The notes under the pieces are model-generated. The model ran no database searches and was not told where the DNA came from. It saw only the letters and a list, made by a program, of their open reading frames with translations. A stretch of DNA of 11,970 bases from DATDRQ01 sp035291645. GTDB taxonomy: Bacteria; Chloroflexota; Anaerolineae; Anaerolineales; UBA4823. Position numbers and translations under genes: made by a program. Location: positions 1 to 11,970 of the forward strand of contig DATDRQ010000209.1 of the NCBI GenBank assembly GCA_035291645.1. Reading direction: 5' to 3'. Each line of letters opens with the position of its first letter. Positions within the stretch are counted from its first letter, which is position 1. Of the stretch, positions 1-6,714 are shown piece after piece.

Positions 1-465
1 GTCGGGGTTGGCTTCGGCGGCGGCCTTGGTGGCGTCGCCGAGCAGGAAGCCGACGGTGACGATGATGTTGCAGCCTTCTTCGATGAAGGCGTTGATGTTC
101 TTCTCGTAGTCGGTCTGCTGCTGGGACTCGAGGAACTTGGCCTCGACGCCGAGTTGCTCCATGGCATCCTGGGCGCCTTTCCAGGCGGTGGCGTTGAAGG
201 ACTTGTCGTCGATACCGCCGGTGTCGGTCACCTGGCAGGCCTTGAAGGCTACCGGCGCTTCAGTCGGCGCCTCGGTCATGACCGGCGCTTCGGTTGGCGC
301 TTCGGTCATCACCGGCGCTTCAGTGGCGACCGGCGCCTCCGTTACCACAGGAGCTTCGGTCGGGGGTGGGGGCGCTTCGGTTGTGGCAGCCTGCGGCGCG
401 CAAGCAGCCAGAAGCATGGCAGCCATGGTCAGGACAGCCATCAAGGTGAACAGTTTTTTCGACAT
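1..465 (-). CDS. BMP-family substrate-binding lipoprotein (PnrA/Med type), 3' end outside window
   Basis: This is the N-terminal 155 codons of a lipoprotein that continues beyond the left edge. It has a signal peptide (MSKKLFTLMAVL...) with lipobox L19-A-A-C22, so C22 should be lipidated and the protein anchored on the outer face of the membrane. Residues 29-71 are a linker of eight TEAP units. The mature domain opens with DTGGIDDKSFN (residues 81-91), the hallmark of the basic membrane protein family, followed by WKGAQDA and QQQTDYEKNI, also typical. Characterised family members bind nucleosides and deliver them to an ABC importer; the ligand here cannot be read from the fragment. The start is supported by a GGAGGAG ribosome site at 475-481, 9 nt upstream of the ATG. 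Transporter ATPase and permease genes would be expected beyond the left edge. Confidence 0.93.
   Translation of the reverse strand, partial: MSKKLFTLMAVLTMAAMLLAACAPQAATTEAPPPPTEAPVVTEAPVATEAPVMTEAPTEAPVMTEAPTEAPVAFKACQVTDTGGIDDKSFNATAWKGAQDAMEQLGVEAKFLESQQQTDYEKNINAFIEEGCNIIVTVGFLLGDATKAAAEANPD
253..381 (-). repeat. TEAP-repeat linker coding region
   Basis: Eight copies of Thr-Glu-Ala-Pro, separated by zero to three residues (VV, VA, VM or PPP), make up residues 29-71 of the BMP lipoprotein. At DNA level this is an imperfect direct repeat built on accggcgcttc(a/g)gt. It is a flexible tether between the lipid anchor and the binding domain, and copy number is likely to vary between strains by slippage. 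Confidence 0.85.
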
Positions 466-648
466 AGGGTATTTCTCCTCCGTAATATAGTAACTTGGAT
501 ATTGAGATAGGTTCGTGATGTGTACAACCTTTTTATCGGCAAAGACGTAACGTTTATTCTCCTCCTTGCAGAACAAAAGATGGATAGGCCGGGGAGTTTT
601 AGTTAGCTATTTTTCGGGCTTCTATTCGTTTCCCAGACCCTCGGCTTG
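466..648 (-). promoter_or_regulatory. Long 5' leader of the BMP lipoprotein gene
   Basis: If transcription starts about 7 nt after the -10 box ending at 649, the mRNA carries about 175 untranslated nucleotides. Near its 5' end, 638-645 can pair with 588-595 (one mismatch and one wobble in 8 positions), enclosing a GGG (632-634) that could pair with a CCC (616-618). A strong AAGGAGGAG sits at 559-567 with no ATG, GTG or TTG at the right distance, and the working GGAGGAG is at 475-481. I recognise no known riboswitch consensus. Regulation by RNA structure is an inference from leader length and pairing only. Confidence 0.4.
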
Positions 649-677
649 AGTATATCTTCATCTACAAGACTTGGCAA
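649..677 (-). promoter_or_regulatory. Sigma70-like promoter for the BMP lipoprotein gene
   Basis: On the minus strand, a -35 box TTGCCA (672-677) and a -10 box TATACT (649-654) are separated by exactly 17 nt. Both are close to consensus, and the promoter lies in the gap between the two lipoprotein genes, so the downstream BMP gene can be transcribed independently of the 745-1833 gene. Confidence 0.6.
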
Positions 678-744
678 GTTGATCGCAATCTTTTAAGATC
701 GATTGGTGGTGATTTGGCATTTATTTTTGGACAAATTTTAATAT

Positions 745-1833
745 TTAATCCCCATCTCCGGCAGAATTGCTGATCGGATCGATAAACCCGCTCTCCAGGT
801 TTGCGACCATTTCTTCCAGCAATCTCAACCTTCCAGGGGTAAGAATTTCATCGTTGATATGATTTACCGAGAGAGATACAGGAATAGCGCTTGCACCTTC
901 TCCAGCGAGAAGAGTTGACCAGGTATCACGGATCGCCGTGGCAAGATCTGCCTGGATCGAAGCGATCCACTGTTCTCTGAGACCGATGGGTGGCGGGTCA
1001 TTTCCAATTAATTCCACACCAGCCTGCCCCAGGTAGGTGAGCAGAGTTTCGTTTTCAGCACCGGGCGCCACGTAGACGGTTTGAACGGACTGGTCGACCA
1101 GCACCTGGGCGGCGGACTGCCAGTCAGCTGAGCTTGCTGTGGAGGGCAGCTCGGCATACAATGGATAAGTGAAATAGGGTGGGTAAGTCTGCCGGCAGAG
1201 GCCACAGAAGTATACGACCCCGTTCATGAATCCCTGCCGGGCAGAGACTCCTGCCGGGGTATCGCTGGGAGCGATGACGCCAACCCGCCACTCCGGGGTC
1301 ACCATGGCAGCCAGGTACCCGGCTAAAAACCCGATCTGGTCGCTGGGAGGACCTTGGGATGCCAAGGTGCGGATATTTCCTGCTGCAGTAATGCCAGGAA
1401 TTCCGATGTTAAGAAATTGGACTTGAGGGGCTGCGGCTGCCAGACTTTCCAATCCTGGATCCGGCGCGACCACGACCACCAGCTGTACGGTTGGATCCAG
1501 GTCCCTGGGGGTAAGTGTAGCACGGACCTCGAAATCAAGATCCTCCGCAGAAGCCAGCTCGGTTAGGATGGATTCCAATAAATTGGTCAGGTCCGGGTCA
1601 GCACCCGAAGGCGAGATCAGGATCACCCCGGACAGCGCGGCGCTTTCGGTGATCGTCTCGTGAATTACTGTTGGGGCAGGAGTGTCGGTTTGTTCCGGAC
1701 CTGTTGGTATGGGTGAGACTGTCTCGGAAATGACCGGGCTGGTGACAGCAGGCGTATCCAGCCCGCAGCCGATCAATACCGGGACGAGGACCAGGAGCAA
1801 ACTGGTCAGAATTATTGCGGAACGTAACGGCAT
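745..1833 (-). CDS. Divergent BMP-like lipoprotein
   Basis: The 362-residue product has a signal peptide with lipobox L20-I-G-C23, so it is a predicted surface lipoprotein. A Ser/Thr/Pro-rich linker covers about residues 27-60. The rest resembles a type 1 periplasmic binding fold: QIGFLAGYLAAM followed by RVGVIAP (166-188) matches the FLAGY...GKVGFIGG segment of BMP proteins. The N-terminal DxGxxDxSFN signature of that family is absent and replaced by ISPSGADPDLTN, so the ligand may differ or binding may be lost. C210 and C213 form a CxxC pair. The start ATG has only a weak ribosome site, with no better in-frame alternative seen. The adjacent canonical BMP gene suggests duplication and divergence. 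Family placement is moderate; function is unknown. Confidence 0.8.
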   Translation of the reverse strand: MPLRSAIILTSLLLVLVPVLIGCGLDTPAVTSPVISETVSPIPTGPEQTDTPAPTVIHETITESAALSGVILISPSGADPDLTNLLESILTELASAEDLDFEVRATLTPRDLDPTVQLVVVVAPDPGLESLAAAAPQVQFLNIGIPGITAAGNIRTLASQGPPSDQIGFLAGYLAAMVTPEWRVGVIAPSDTPAGVSARQGFMNGVVYFCGLCRQTYPPYFTYPLYAELPSTASSADWQSAAQVLVDQSVQTVYVAPGAENETLLTYLGQAGVELIGNDPPPIGLREQWIASIQADLATAIRDTWSTLLAGEGASAIPVSLSVNHINDEILTPGRLRLLEEMVANLESGFIDPISNSAGDGD

Positions 1834-1866
1834 TTTCTGTACTTTGCTGGCATAGGTTTGGCGGGT

Positions 1867-1872
1867 ATTGTA
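1867..1872 (-). promoter_or_regulatory. Possible -10 box for the divergent BMP-like gene
   Basis: TACAAT on the minus strand would place the transcript start near 1860, about 27 nt before the ATG at 1833. No good -35 hexamer is visible at 16-18 nt, so the call is weak. The site lies back-to-back with the plus-strand -10 box at 1917-1922, making this a short divergent promoter region. Confidence 0.3.
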
Positions 1873-1916
1873 CTACATCAACCTCTTTCTCCAGAGTAGG
1901 CGAATCGAATATCCTG

Positions 1917-1922
1917 TATAAT
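1917..1922 (+). promoter_or_regulatory. TATAAT -10 box giving a probable leaderless transcript
   Basis: A perfect TATAAT ends 7 nt before the A of the ATG at 1930, so the usual start point coincides with the first base of the start codon. No Shine-Dalgarno sequence precedes this ATG, which agrees with leaderless initiation. The -35 region (around 1894-1899) is poor. Confidence 0.5.
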
Positions 1923-1929
1923 ACCCAAA

Positions 1930-2400
1930 ATGATCGAGCTGAACATCCCTGGAAGAGGCCATTACGAATTGGAGCACCTGGTGAGCGACGTGAACGGTAC
2001 GTTAGCCCTGGATGGACAGCTTTTCGATGGGCTAGTGAGGCCGCTCTCGGCGATGCGCGATCGGTTGAGCCTGCACCTGCTGACCGCGGATACACACGGG
2101 AGGCAAGCGGTCATCGATCGGCAGCTTAACCTGTCGGCGGTGCGGATTCTACCGGGGGATGAAGCGCTTCAGAAGGCTGAATACGTTCGCCGGTTAGGCG
2201 CGCAGCATGTGGTGGCGATTGGCCAGGGGGCCAACGATGCAGCCATGTTGAAAGAAGCTGCTCTCGGTATCTGCGTCCTTTCGCAAGAAGGAGCGGCGAT
2301 GGAAACGCTGCTGGCCGCGGATTTGGTCGCACCGGATATTTTCGCCGCCCTGGAGCTGCTGGAAAAACCCTTACGGATTGTGGCGAGTTTAAGGAAATGA
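1930..2400 (+). CDS. HAD-superfamily protein, soluble P-type-ATPase-like
   Basis: This is a 156-residue cytosolic protein with the core HAD motifs and almost no cap domain. Motif I is D20-V-N-G-T24, with D20 the expected nucleophile; motif II is T52 in LLTADT; motif III is probably K82; motif IV is IGQGANDAAM with N102-D103. The last resembles the GDGxNDxPAL of P-type ATPases, so it fits the small 'soluble P-type ATPase' group (COG4087 from memory). In ordinary HAD phosphatases motif I has a second Asp that acts as acid/base; here it is N22, as it is Thr in P-type ATPases, which predicts a slow or absent phosphatase reaction. No substrate is known. The gene starts without a ribosome site just after a TATAAT box, and its stop overlaps the next start as ATGA. 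Confidence 0.82.
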   Translation: MIELNIPGRGHYELEHLVSDVNGTLALDGQLFDGLVRPLSAMRDRLSLHLLTADTHGRQAVIDRQLNLSAVRILPGDEALQKAEYVRRLGAQHVVAIGQGANDAAMLKEAALGICVLSQEGAAMETLLAADLVAPDIFAALELLEKPLRIVASLRK

Positions 2401-3584
2401 ACCAATATAACGCCGACGTCGTGCCCGATGATCCGGACCGTCTACCACCTGCCCGCAGGCGACGTGCTCGCCGCTTACTGGCTCCGCTAGATAGCGATGA
2501 GCGGGCTGCTTTTGTTGAGAAGGTGGCTCACCGCGCTTCCCCTTCCTTCGATTTTTTTCTGTTCTCCCTGATCGCAGGGACGGTGATCTCGGTCGGATTT
2601 GCCTTTGATTCGCCAGCCTTGCTCGTCCTGGGGGCGCTGCTTGCCCCGCTCATGGCTCCAGCCGTCGGCCTGGCGCTTGGAACGGTGATCGGCTCGGCCA
2701 GTTACTTTCTACGTAGCCTGGTCGGGATGCTCATTGGCAGCCTCCTGGTCTTTTTGGTTGGTTGGTTAGCCGGGTATGCACTCTCACCCTGGCTGCCGAT
2801 GCAGCTGGACATGGCTCATCAACAAACCCAGCTCAACCTGATCAACTTTGTGGTCCTCGCCCTCGGCGCCGCTCTAACCGCAGCCAGCATGGTGCGTTCA
2901 GATCAGAGCGCGGCCCTGCCCAGTGTTGCCCTGGCATACGAGCTGTACCTGCCCCTCTCGGCAGCCGGGATCGGATTGGGCAGTGGAGAAGCCTTCCTTT
3001 GGCCGGATGGTTTGGTCGTCTTCGCCCTGCATCTCGCCTGGGCAGCCTTGTTCGGCGCGCTCACCCTGGCGATCGTTGGATTCCGCCCGCTGACCTTGTT
3101 CGGTTACACCTTTGGGGGAGTGGTTGCCCTGCTGGGAGTCCTGCTGCTGGTGGTCATCAGCGGGGCGGGGGCCGCCTTTGGTGCCCAGATCGCCATGCCG
3201 ACCCCCATCCCAAGTGCAACCCCGACTGTCACCCTGACCGCCACCCCGACACTGACACCCCAACCGCCGACAGCCACGCCGACGTCCACTGCGACGCCGA
3301 CCGTTACGCCAACCCAAACGCTCACGCCGACCCCAACCCCGACTCCGGTATTAGCCCTGGTCAGCGCCGGGGAGGAAGCAGGAGGCGCCCACCTCCGCCA
3401 GGAAGCCGGTTTCCAGTCGCCGAGCCTGGGTTTACTCGGGAATGGTTCCCTGGTGATCGTTCTGCCGGATGCGCCAGTCGAAGAAAGCGGCGGCTTTTGG
3501 ATTCATGTCCGGACCGACGACGGCAGGGAGGGCTGGGTACTCCAGACCCTTCTGGTGACTGCAACCCCCTCTCCGAACTGGTAA
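2397..3584 (+). CDS. DUF389-like membrane protein with C-terminal SH3b-like domain
   Basis: The 395-residue product has three parts. Residues 1-50 are cytosolic and basic (RRRRARR at 20-26). Residues 51-262 hold about six or seven membrane segments, including LLAPLMAPAVGLALG (81-95), which matches the conserved IAPLMGPILGLALG core of DUF389 proteins. Residues 268-317 are a Thr/Pro linker, and 318-388 look like a bacterial SH3 domain (HLRQEAGFQSP, then FWIHVRTDDGREGWV), probably outside the cell and able to bind wall or other surface material. DUF389 has no established function. The ATG overlaps the HAD stop by 4 nt and AAGGA lies immediately upstream, so the two are probably translationally coupled. 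The family match is from memory of the motif; the SH3b call rests on the arginine, tryptophan and GW pattern. Confidence 0.8.
   Translation: MNQYNADVVPDDPDRLPPARRRRARRLLAPLDSDERAAFVEKVAHRASPSFDFFLFSLIAGTVISVGFAFDSPALLVLGALLAPLMAPAVGLALGTVIGSASYFLRSLVGMLIGSLLVFLVGWLAGYALSPWLPMQLDMAHQQTQLNLINFVVLALGAALTAASMVRSDQSAALPSVALAYELYLPLSAAGIGLGSGEAFLWPDGLVVFALHLAWAALFGALTLAIVGFRPLTLFGYTFGGVVALLGVLLLVVISGAGAAFGAQIAMPTPIPSATPTVTLTATPTLTPQPPTATPTSTATPTVTPTQTLTPTPTPTPVLALVSAGEEAGGAHLRQEAGFQSPSLGLLGNGSLVIVLPDAPVEESGGFWIHVRTDDGREGWVLQTLLVTATPSPNW
3198..3347 (+). repeat. Thr/Pro-repeat linker coding region
   Basis: Residues 268-317 of the DUF389-like protein consist mostly of TPT, TATP and TPTPTP units, coded by repeating accccgac and acgccgac blocks. 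It is a low-complexity spacer that extends the SH3b-like domain away from the membrane. Confidence 0.8.
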
Positions 3585-3614
3585 ATTCCCTGCTGGCTCT
3601 CTATTCAGGCGCGG

Positions 3615-4031
3615 TTATGCTCTCGGCCTCCCGGGGAGGTCCGAAGGGGTAAAAGCCCCGGGGAGGAGAGTGGATACCGGCGCTTCCTGGACCACACGCC
3701 CAGCCCCATCTACGACGATGACCAGAGTGGACTGACCAAACTCTGCCAACACTTGCCGGCAGGAACCGCAAGGTGTGCCTCCGTTATTGGTCGCCACTAC
3801 GATGGCCAGGAACTCGCGTTTCCCTTCCGAGACGGCTTTGAAGACCGCCACTCGCTCCGCGCATATGCTGGTCGGGTAAGCTGCGTTCTCGACATTGACC
3901 CCGGTATAGACCTCGCCGGTCGAGGTCAGCAAGGCCGCACCTACCGGATAATACGAATAGGGCGCATAGGCCATCCGGCGAGCGGATAGGGCCGCCTGAA
4001 TGATCTCGTCTCGCTGTTCATCGCTCAGCAT
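3615..4031 (-). CDS. cdd: Cytidine deaminase
   Basis: This enzyme converts cytidine and deoxycytidine to uridine and deoxyuridine in pyrimidine salvage, in the cytosol. The 138 residues fit the small homotetrameric class, which is usually 130-140. NVENAAY (46-52) holds the ribose-binding N47 and E49; C57-A-E59 gives the first zinc ligand and the proton-shuttling glutamate; PCGSC (87-91) supplies C88 and C91; LLPGAF (122-127) is the conserved C-terminal motif. The ATG lies inside the last codons of the upstream CBS-protein gene (14 nt overlap) with AAGGA just before it, so translation is probably coupled. It is the last gene of the glmU operon and converges with the DUF389-like gene across 30 bp. 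Confidence 0.96.
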   Translation of the reverse strand: MLSDEQRDEIIQAALSARRMAYAPYSYYPVGAALLTSTGEVYTGVNVENAAYPTSICAERVAVFKAVSEGKREFLAIVVATNNGGTPCGSCRQVLAEFGQSTLVIVVDGAGRVVQEAPVSTLLPGAFTPSDLPGRPRA

Positions 4032-5304
4032 TTGAGTCCTTATCTCCGTTTTCTGAAGGCGGTAAAGCCTTCCGGGCGCGTACTTTTCGGATGCGCCGTC
4101 CTATCACTTGCTCAACGGTCAAGGTGAGTTTATCGATCTGGATGGTATCACCGGAGATAGGCACCCTGCCTATCCGGCTGTAGATGAACCCACCCAGGGT
4201 ATCTGCTTCGACCTTGAAGAGATCCGTCCCCATGAGCTCGTTGAAATCGTCCAGGTCTATGCGACCATGGAAGAGGTACTCGGCAGGGTTGATCTCCTGG
4301 AAGAGCGATTCTTCTGCCTGATCGTACTCATCCTGAATCTCGCCGACGATCTCCTCGACGATATCCTCCAGCGTCACCAGGCCTGCTACGCCGCCATACT
4401 CGTCCACGACAATAGCCAGGTGCACCCGGCGAGCCAGCAGCTCCGCCATGAGCTTATCCACTTTCTTTGCTTCTGGGATGAAGTAGGCTGCTCGCAGCAA
4501 GGGTTCCAGAGAATTCAAATGGTTCCCTTCTCGCCAGGTGCGCAAAAGGTCTTTGGCATATAAGACGCCCAGGATGTTGTCAACAGTTTCGTGGTAGACC
4601 GGCACCCGGGAGTGGCCCGAGGTAAGAAAGGCGTCGATGGCGGTTTCTATGGAGGCGCCGACTTCCAGTGCGAGGATATCGATGCGCGGCACCATGATCT
4701 CCCTGGCCAGGGTATTACCCAGCCGGAAGATCGAAACAATCATCTTCTGTTCTTCTTGTTCCAGTAGGCCTCCCTGCTGACCGGCCTCGACCAGGTTCAT
4801 CAGCTCGGTCTCGGTAACGGCCCCGTTGTGCGAATTGGCGGTTCCACTCGAAGGACCTGTGACGAGAACGATCAATGGTGCTAAAACCAGGCGGATACCT
4901 CGGGTAAAACCTGTCAGGCGATATGCCCAGGTTTCAGGATTATGCATCACGCGTGTAGTGAGTATCCATTCGAGTACGAAAAGGATCAGCCCGGAACTAA
5001 CCAGCACCAGCAGGCCAACCAGAATCTCATTGGTGGTTCTAATTCCAGACGTGAAAATCAGCATTATCAAACCGGCCAGTAAAAAGCGCGTGATCGTCTG
5101 TGCCAGGTGCAGGCTGGCCCTCAGCCTTGGCAGGTTTGCTAGCAGAGCCTGGGTATGATTTAACTCGGGGAGGGAATGGTCGTGCTGCCCAAGCATCCGG
5201 GCGAGACTCGTGTTTTCGAACGCGGCGCGCGCAGCCTCGAGCAGCAGTTCGAGAATCAACAGGAAAATCAGGCCGATAAAAGCAGAAATTTCAAAATCAG
5301 TCAC
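4018..5304 (-). CDS. CNNM/CorC-type membrane protein with paired CBS domains
   Basis: The 428-residue product has the standard architecture of the hemolysin C/CorC/CNNM family. A DUF21-like membrane part (about 1-150, hydrophobic segments near 6-24, 72-86, 93-116 and 135-150) is followed by two CBS domains (about 205-255 and 270-325, with REIMVPR, HSRVPVY and DEYGGVAGLVTLEDIVEEIVGE) and a CorC_HlyC domain (about 338-412, DTLGGFIYSRIGRVP). Relatives are implicated in magnesium or cobalt efflux, with CBS domains sensing nucleotide-Mg; true haemolysin activity is not implied. The DUF21 part is divergent. It starts with GTG, sharing GTGACTGA with the glmU stop (8 nt overlap), with a GGAAG ribosome site. 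Confidence 0.9.
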   Translation of the reverse strand: MTDFEISAFIGLIFLLILELLLEAARAAFENTSLARMLGQHDHSLPELNHTQALLANLPRLRASLHLAQTITRFLLAGLIMLIFTSGIRTTNEILVGLLVLVSSGLILFVLEWILTTRVMHNPETWAYRLTGFTRGIRLVLAPLIVLVTGPSSGTANSHNGAVTETELMNLVEAGQQGGLLEQEEQKMIVSIFRLGNTLAREIMVPRIDILALEVGASIETAIDAFLTSGHSRVPVYHETVDNILGVLYAKDLLRTWREGNHLNSLEPLLRAAYFIPEAKKVDKLMAELLARRVHLAIVVDEYGGVAGLVTLEDIVEEIVGEIQDEYDQAEESLFQEINPAEYLFHGRIDLDDFNELMGTDLFKVEADTLGGFIYSRIGRVPISGDTIQIDKLTLTVEQVIGRRIRKVRARKALPPSENGDKDSNAER

Positions 5305-6667
5305 TTGGCTTCCGCTTACGGATTGCGCGGGCAGGCATCCCTACCGCTAAGGTGTTCGCCGGGACATCTTTGGTGACTACAGCTCCGGCTCCTGTAGAAG
5401 CACCTTCCCCGATTTTGACGGGTGCAACCAGCATCGTGTCGCTGCCGATAAACGCCCCTGCTCCGATCTCCGTCGAATGCTTTTTCTTTCCATCGAAGTT
5501 GCAGGTGACCGTTCCAGCGCCGATGTTGACTTCCGCCCCGATCGTGGCATCTCCGATATAGGAAAAATGTCCCATTTTGGTGCCCGGACCCAAGAATGAG
5601 TTCTTTATCTCGCCAAAGTTCCCCATGTGGACACCCTGGGCAAGGTGGGCGCCTTTGCGCAGTCGAGCAAATGGGCCGACCTCTACCTCATCTTCCAAAA
5701 GGGCTTTTTCCATAAACGAGAAGACGACCTGGCATCGATCTCCGATGTGGGTGTCCCGTATGATTACATTCGGTCCAATCGTACATCCCGTACCGATGCG
5801 GGTGGCGCCGTGCAGGTAAGTATTCGGCCAGATGACCGTGTCCGGCCCAATTTCGACCTGCGCTTCGATATACGTCGAGGTCGGTTCGATCAAGGTCACC
5901 CCGCCCAGCATCCAGTTGCGGTTGATCCTACGGCGGAGCACTGCCTCTGCCTCAGCCAGATGAACCCGGGTGTTGATGCCGATCGCTTCGTCCGCATCTT
6001 CTAATGTGAGTGCTTTCACCGGCAGACCATCCGCGACCGCTATCTCAACCAGGTCTGTCAGGTAATACTCTCCAATTGGCGAGGCCTGGATGCGCGGCAG
6101 GGCCTGCCAAAGCCAGTCTGCGGTGAAGCAATAGACACTGGCGTTCAACTCGAGTGATCGCAGCTGCTCAGGGCTGGCGTCAGCTTCCTCGACGATCGCC
6201 TGCACGTTGCCATTCTCATCCCGCAAGACGCGACCAAAACCACGCGCCTCGGAGGAGAGCAAGGTCAGCAGAGTGATCGGAGCAACATCAAGTTCCTGGC
6301 CAGAACTTTGAATGTGAGCCTGCATGACCCGCTGCAAGGTGGCAGGGGTGATCAGAGGCATATCGGCATAGATCACCAGGATTAAGTCACTTTCTCCGCG
6401 CAGGAGAGGTTCGGCCTGTTGCAAGGCATGCCCGGTGCCGAGTTGCTGCTCCTGGATGATATACCTGGCGTTGTCTCCGACCAGCTGGCGAACATCATCG
6501 GGGGCGTGTCCGGTGACCAGCACGGGGATTTCGTTGGTCACCTCTTGAGCGGCTTCAATCCCATAAAAGACCATTGGCCTGCCGAGGAGCGGGTGCAAAA
6601 CCTTCGGGAGCGTGGAGCGCATGCGCGTTCCTTGTCCTGCGGCTAAAATAACGGCGAGAGTTTTCAT
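5297..6667 (-). CDS. glmU: Bifunctional GlcNAc-1-P uridyltransferase / GlcN-1-P acetyltransferase
   Basis: GlmU makes UDP-N-acetylglucosamine, the entry precursor of peptidoglycan, in two steps: acetylation of glucosamine-1-phosphate and transfer of UMP from UTP. The 456 residues equal the length of the E. coli enzyme. The N-terminal pyrophosphorylase carries LAAGQGTRMRS...PK (8-22), QLGTGHAL (75-82) and D102, the expected metal ligand. The C-terminal left-handed beta helix (from about 255) shows hexapeptide repeats; H367 in GHFSYIGD aligns with the E. coli catalytic base, and NIGAGTVTCNFDG (381-393) is the acetyltransferase signature. It is the first gene of a tight operon with the CBS protein and cdd. 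The ribosome site is weak. A cell-wall precursor enzyme with both domains intact indicates a peptidoglycan or amino-sugar-using organism. Confidence 0.97.
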   Translation of the reverse strand: MKTLAVILAAGQGTRMRSTLPKVLHPLLGRPMVFYGIEAAQEVTNEIPVLVTGHAPDDVRQLVGDNARYIIQEQQLGTGHALQQAEPLLRGESDLILVIYADMPLITPATLQRVMQAHIQSSGQELDVAPITLLTLLSSEARGFGRVLRDENGNVQAIVEEADASPEQLRSLELNASVYCFTADWLWQALPRIQASPIGEYYLTDLVEIAVADGLPVKALTLEDADEAIGINTRVHLAEAEAVLRRRINRNWMLGGVTLIEPTSTYIEAQVEIGPDTVIWPNTYLHGATRIGTGCTIGPNVIIRDTHIGDRCQVVFSFMEKALLEDEVEVGPFARLRKGAHLAQGVHMGNFGEIKNSFLGPGTKMGHFSYIGDATIGAEVNIGAGTVTCNFDGKKKHSTEIGAGAFIGSDTMLVAPVKIGEGASTGAGAVVTKDVPANTLAVGMPARAIRKRKPSD

Positions 6668-6685
6668 TTATCAGCTCTTATATCA

Positions 6686-6714
6686 ATAGTAATCCATTCT
6701 GCCTGAATAAACAA
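6686..6714 (-). promoter_or_regulatory. Candidate promoter of the glmU operon
   Basis: On the minus strand TTGTTT (6709-6714) and TACTAT (6686-6691) are 17 nt apart, giving a start near 6679 and a short leader of about 12 nt before the glmU ATG. An alternative -10 (TATAAG) lies slightly downstream. Confidence 0.45.

Noticed and set aside
253..381. Regular short repeats that could suggest a CRISPR or tandem-repeat locus.
   Set aside because: There are no unique spacers of constant length and the repeats are in frame, encoding TEAP in a lipoprotein linker.
137..510. Two plus-strand reading frames with Gly/Ala/Ser/Val or Arg/Gly/Phe repeats.
   Set aside because: They are antisense translations of the TEAP-repeat linker in the BMP lipoprotein; the repeats are a by-product.
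466..648. Known riboswitch classes (purine, TPP, preQ1, c-di-GMP, fluoride, THF, glycine) in the BMP leader.
   Set aside because: No consensus core of any of these could be recognised by eye; only generic pairing is seen.
599..661. A 20-codon minus-strand leader peptide starting at the ATG at 659-661 upstream of the BMP gene.
   Set aside because: The start codon lies upstream of and overlaps the predicted -10 box, so it would not be in the transcript, and no ribosome site precedes it.
2762..3652. A 296-codon plus-strand reading frame overlapping the DUF389-like gene in another frame.
   Set aside because: Its product is rich in Arg, Pro, Asp and His with no domain or membrane pattern, whereas the overlapping frame gives clear membrane and SH3b-like segments and has the coupled start.
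3625..3665. GC-rich inverted repeats (CCTCCCGGGGAGG and GGGG-TAAAA-CCCC) between the convergent genes, considered as a bidirectional terminator.
   Set aside because: They lie inside the cdd coding end and have no T-run on either strand.
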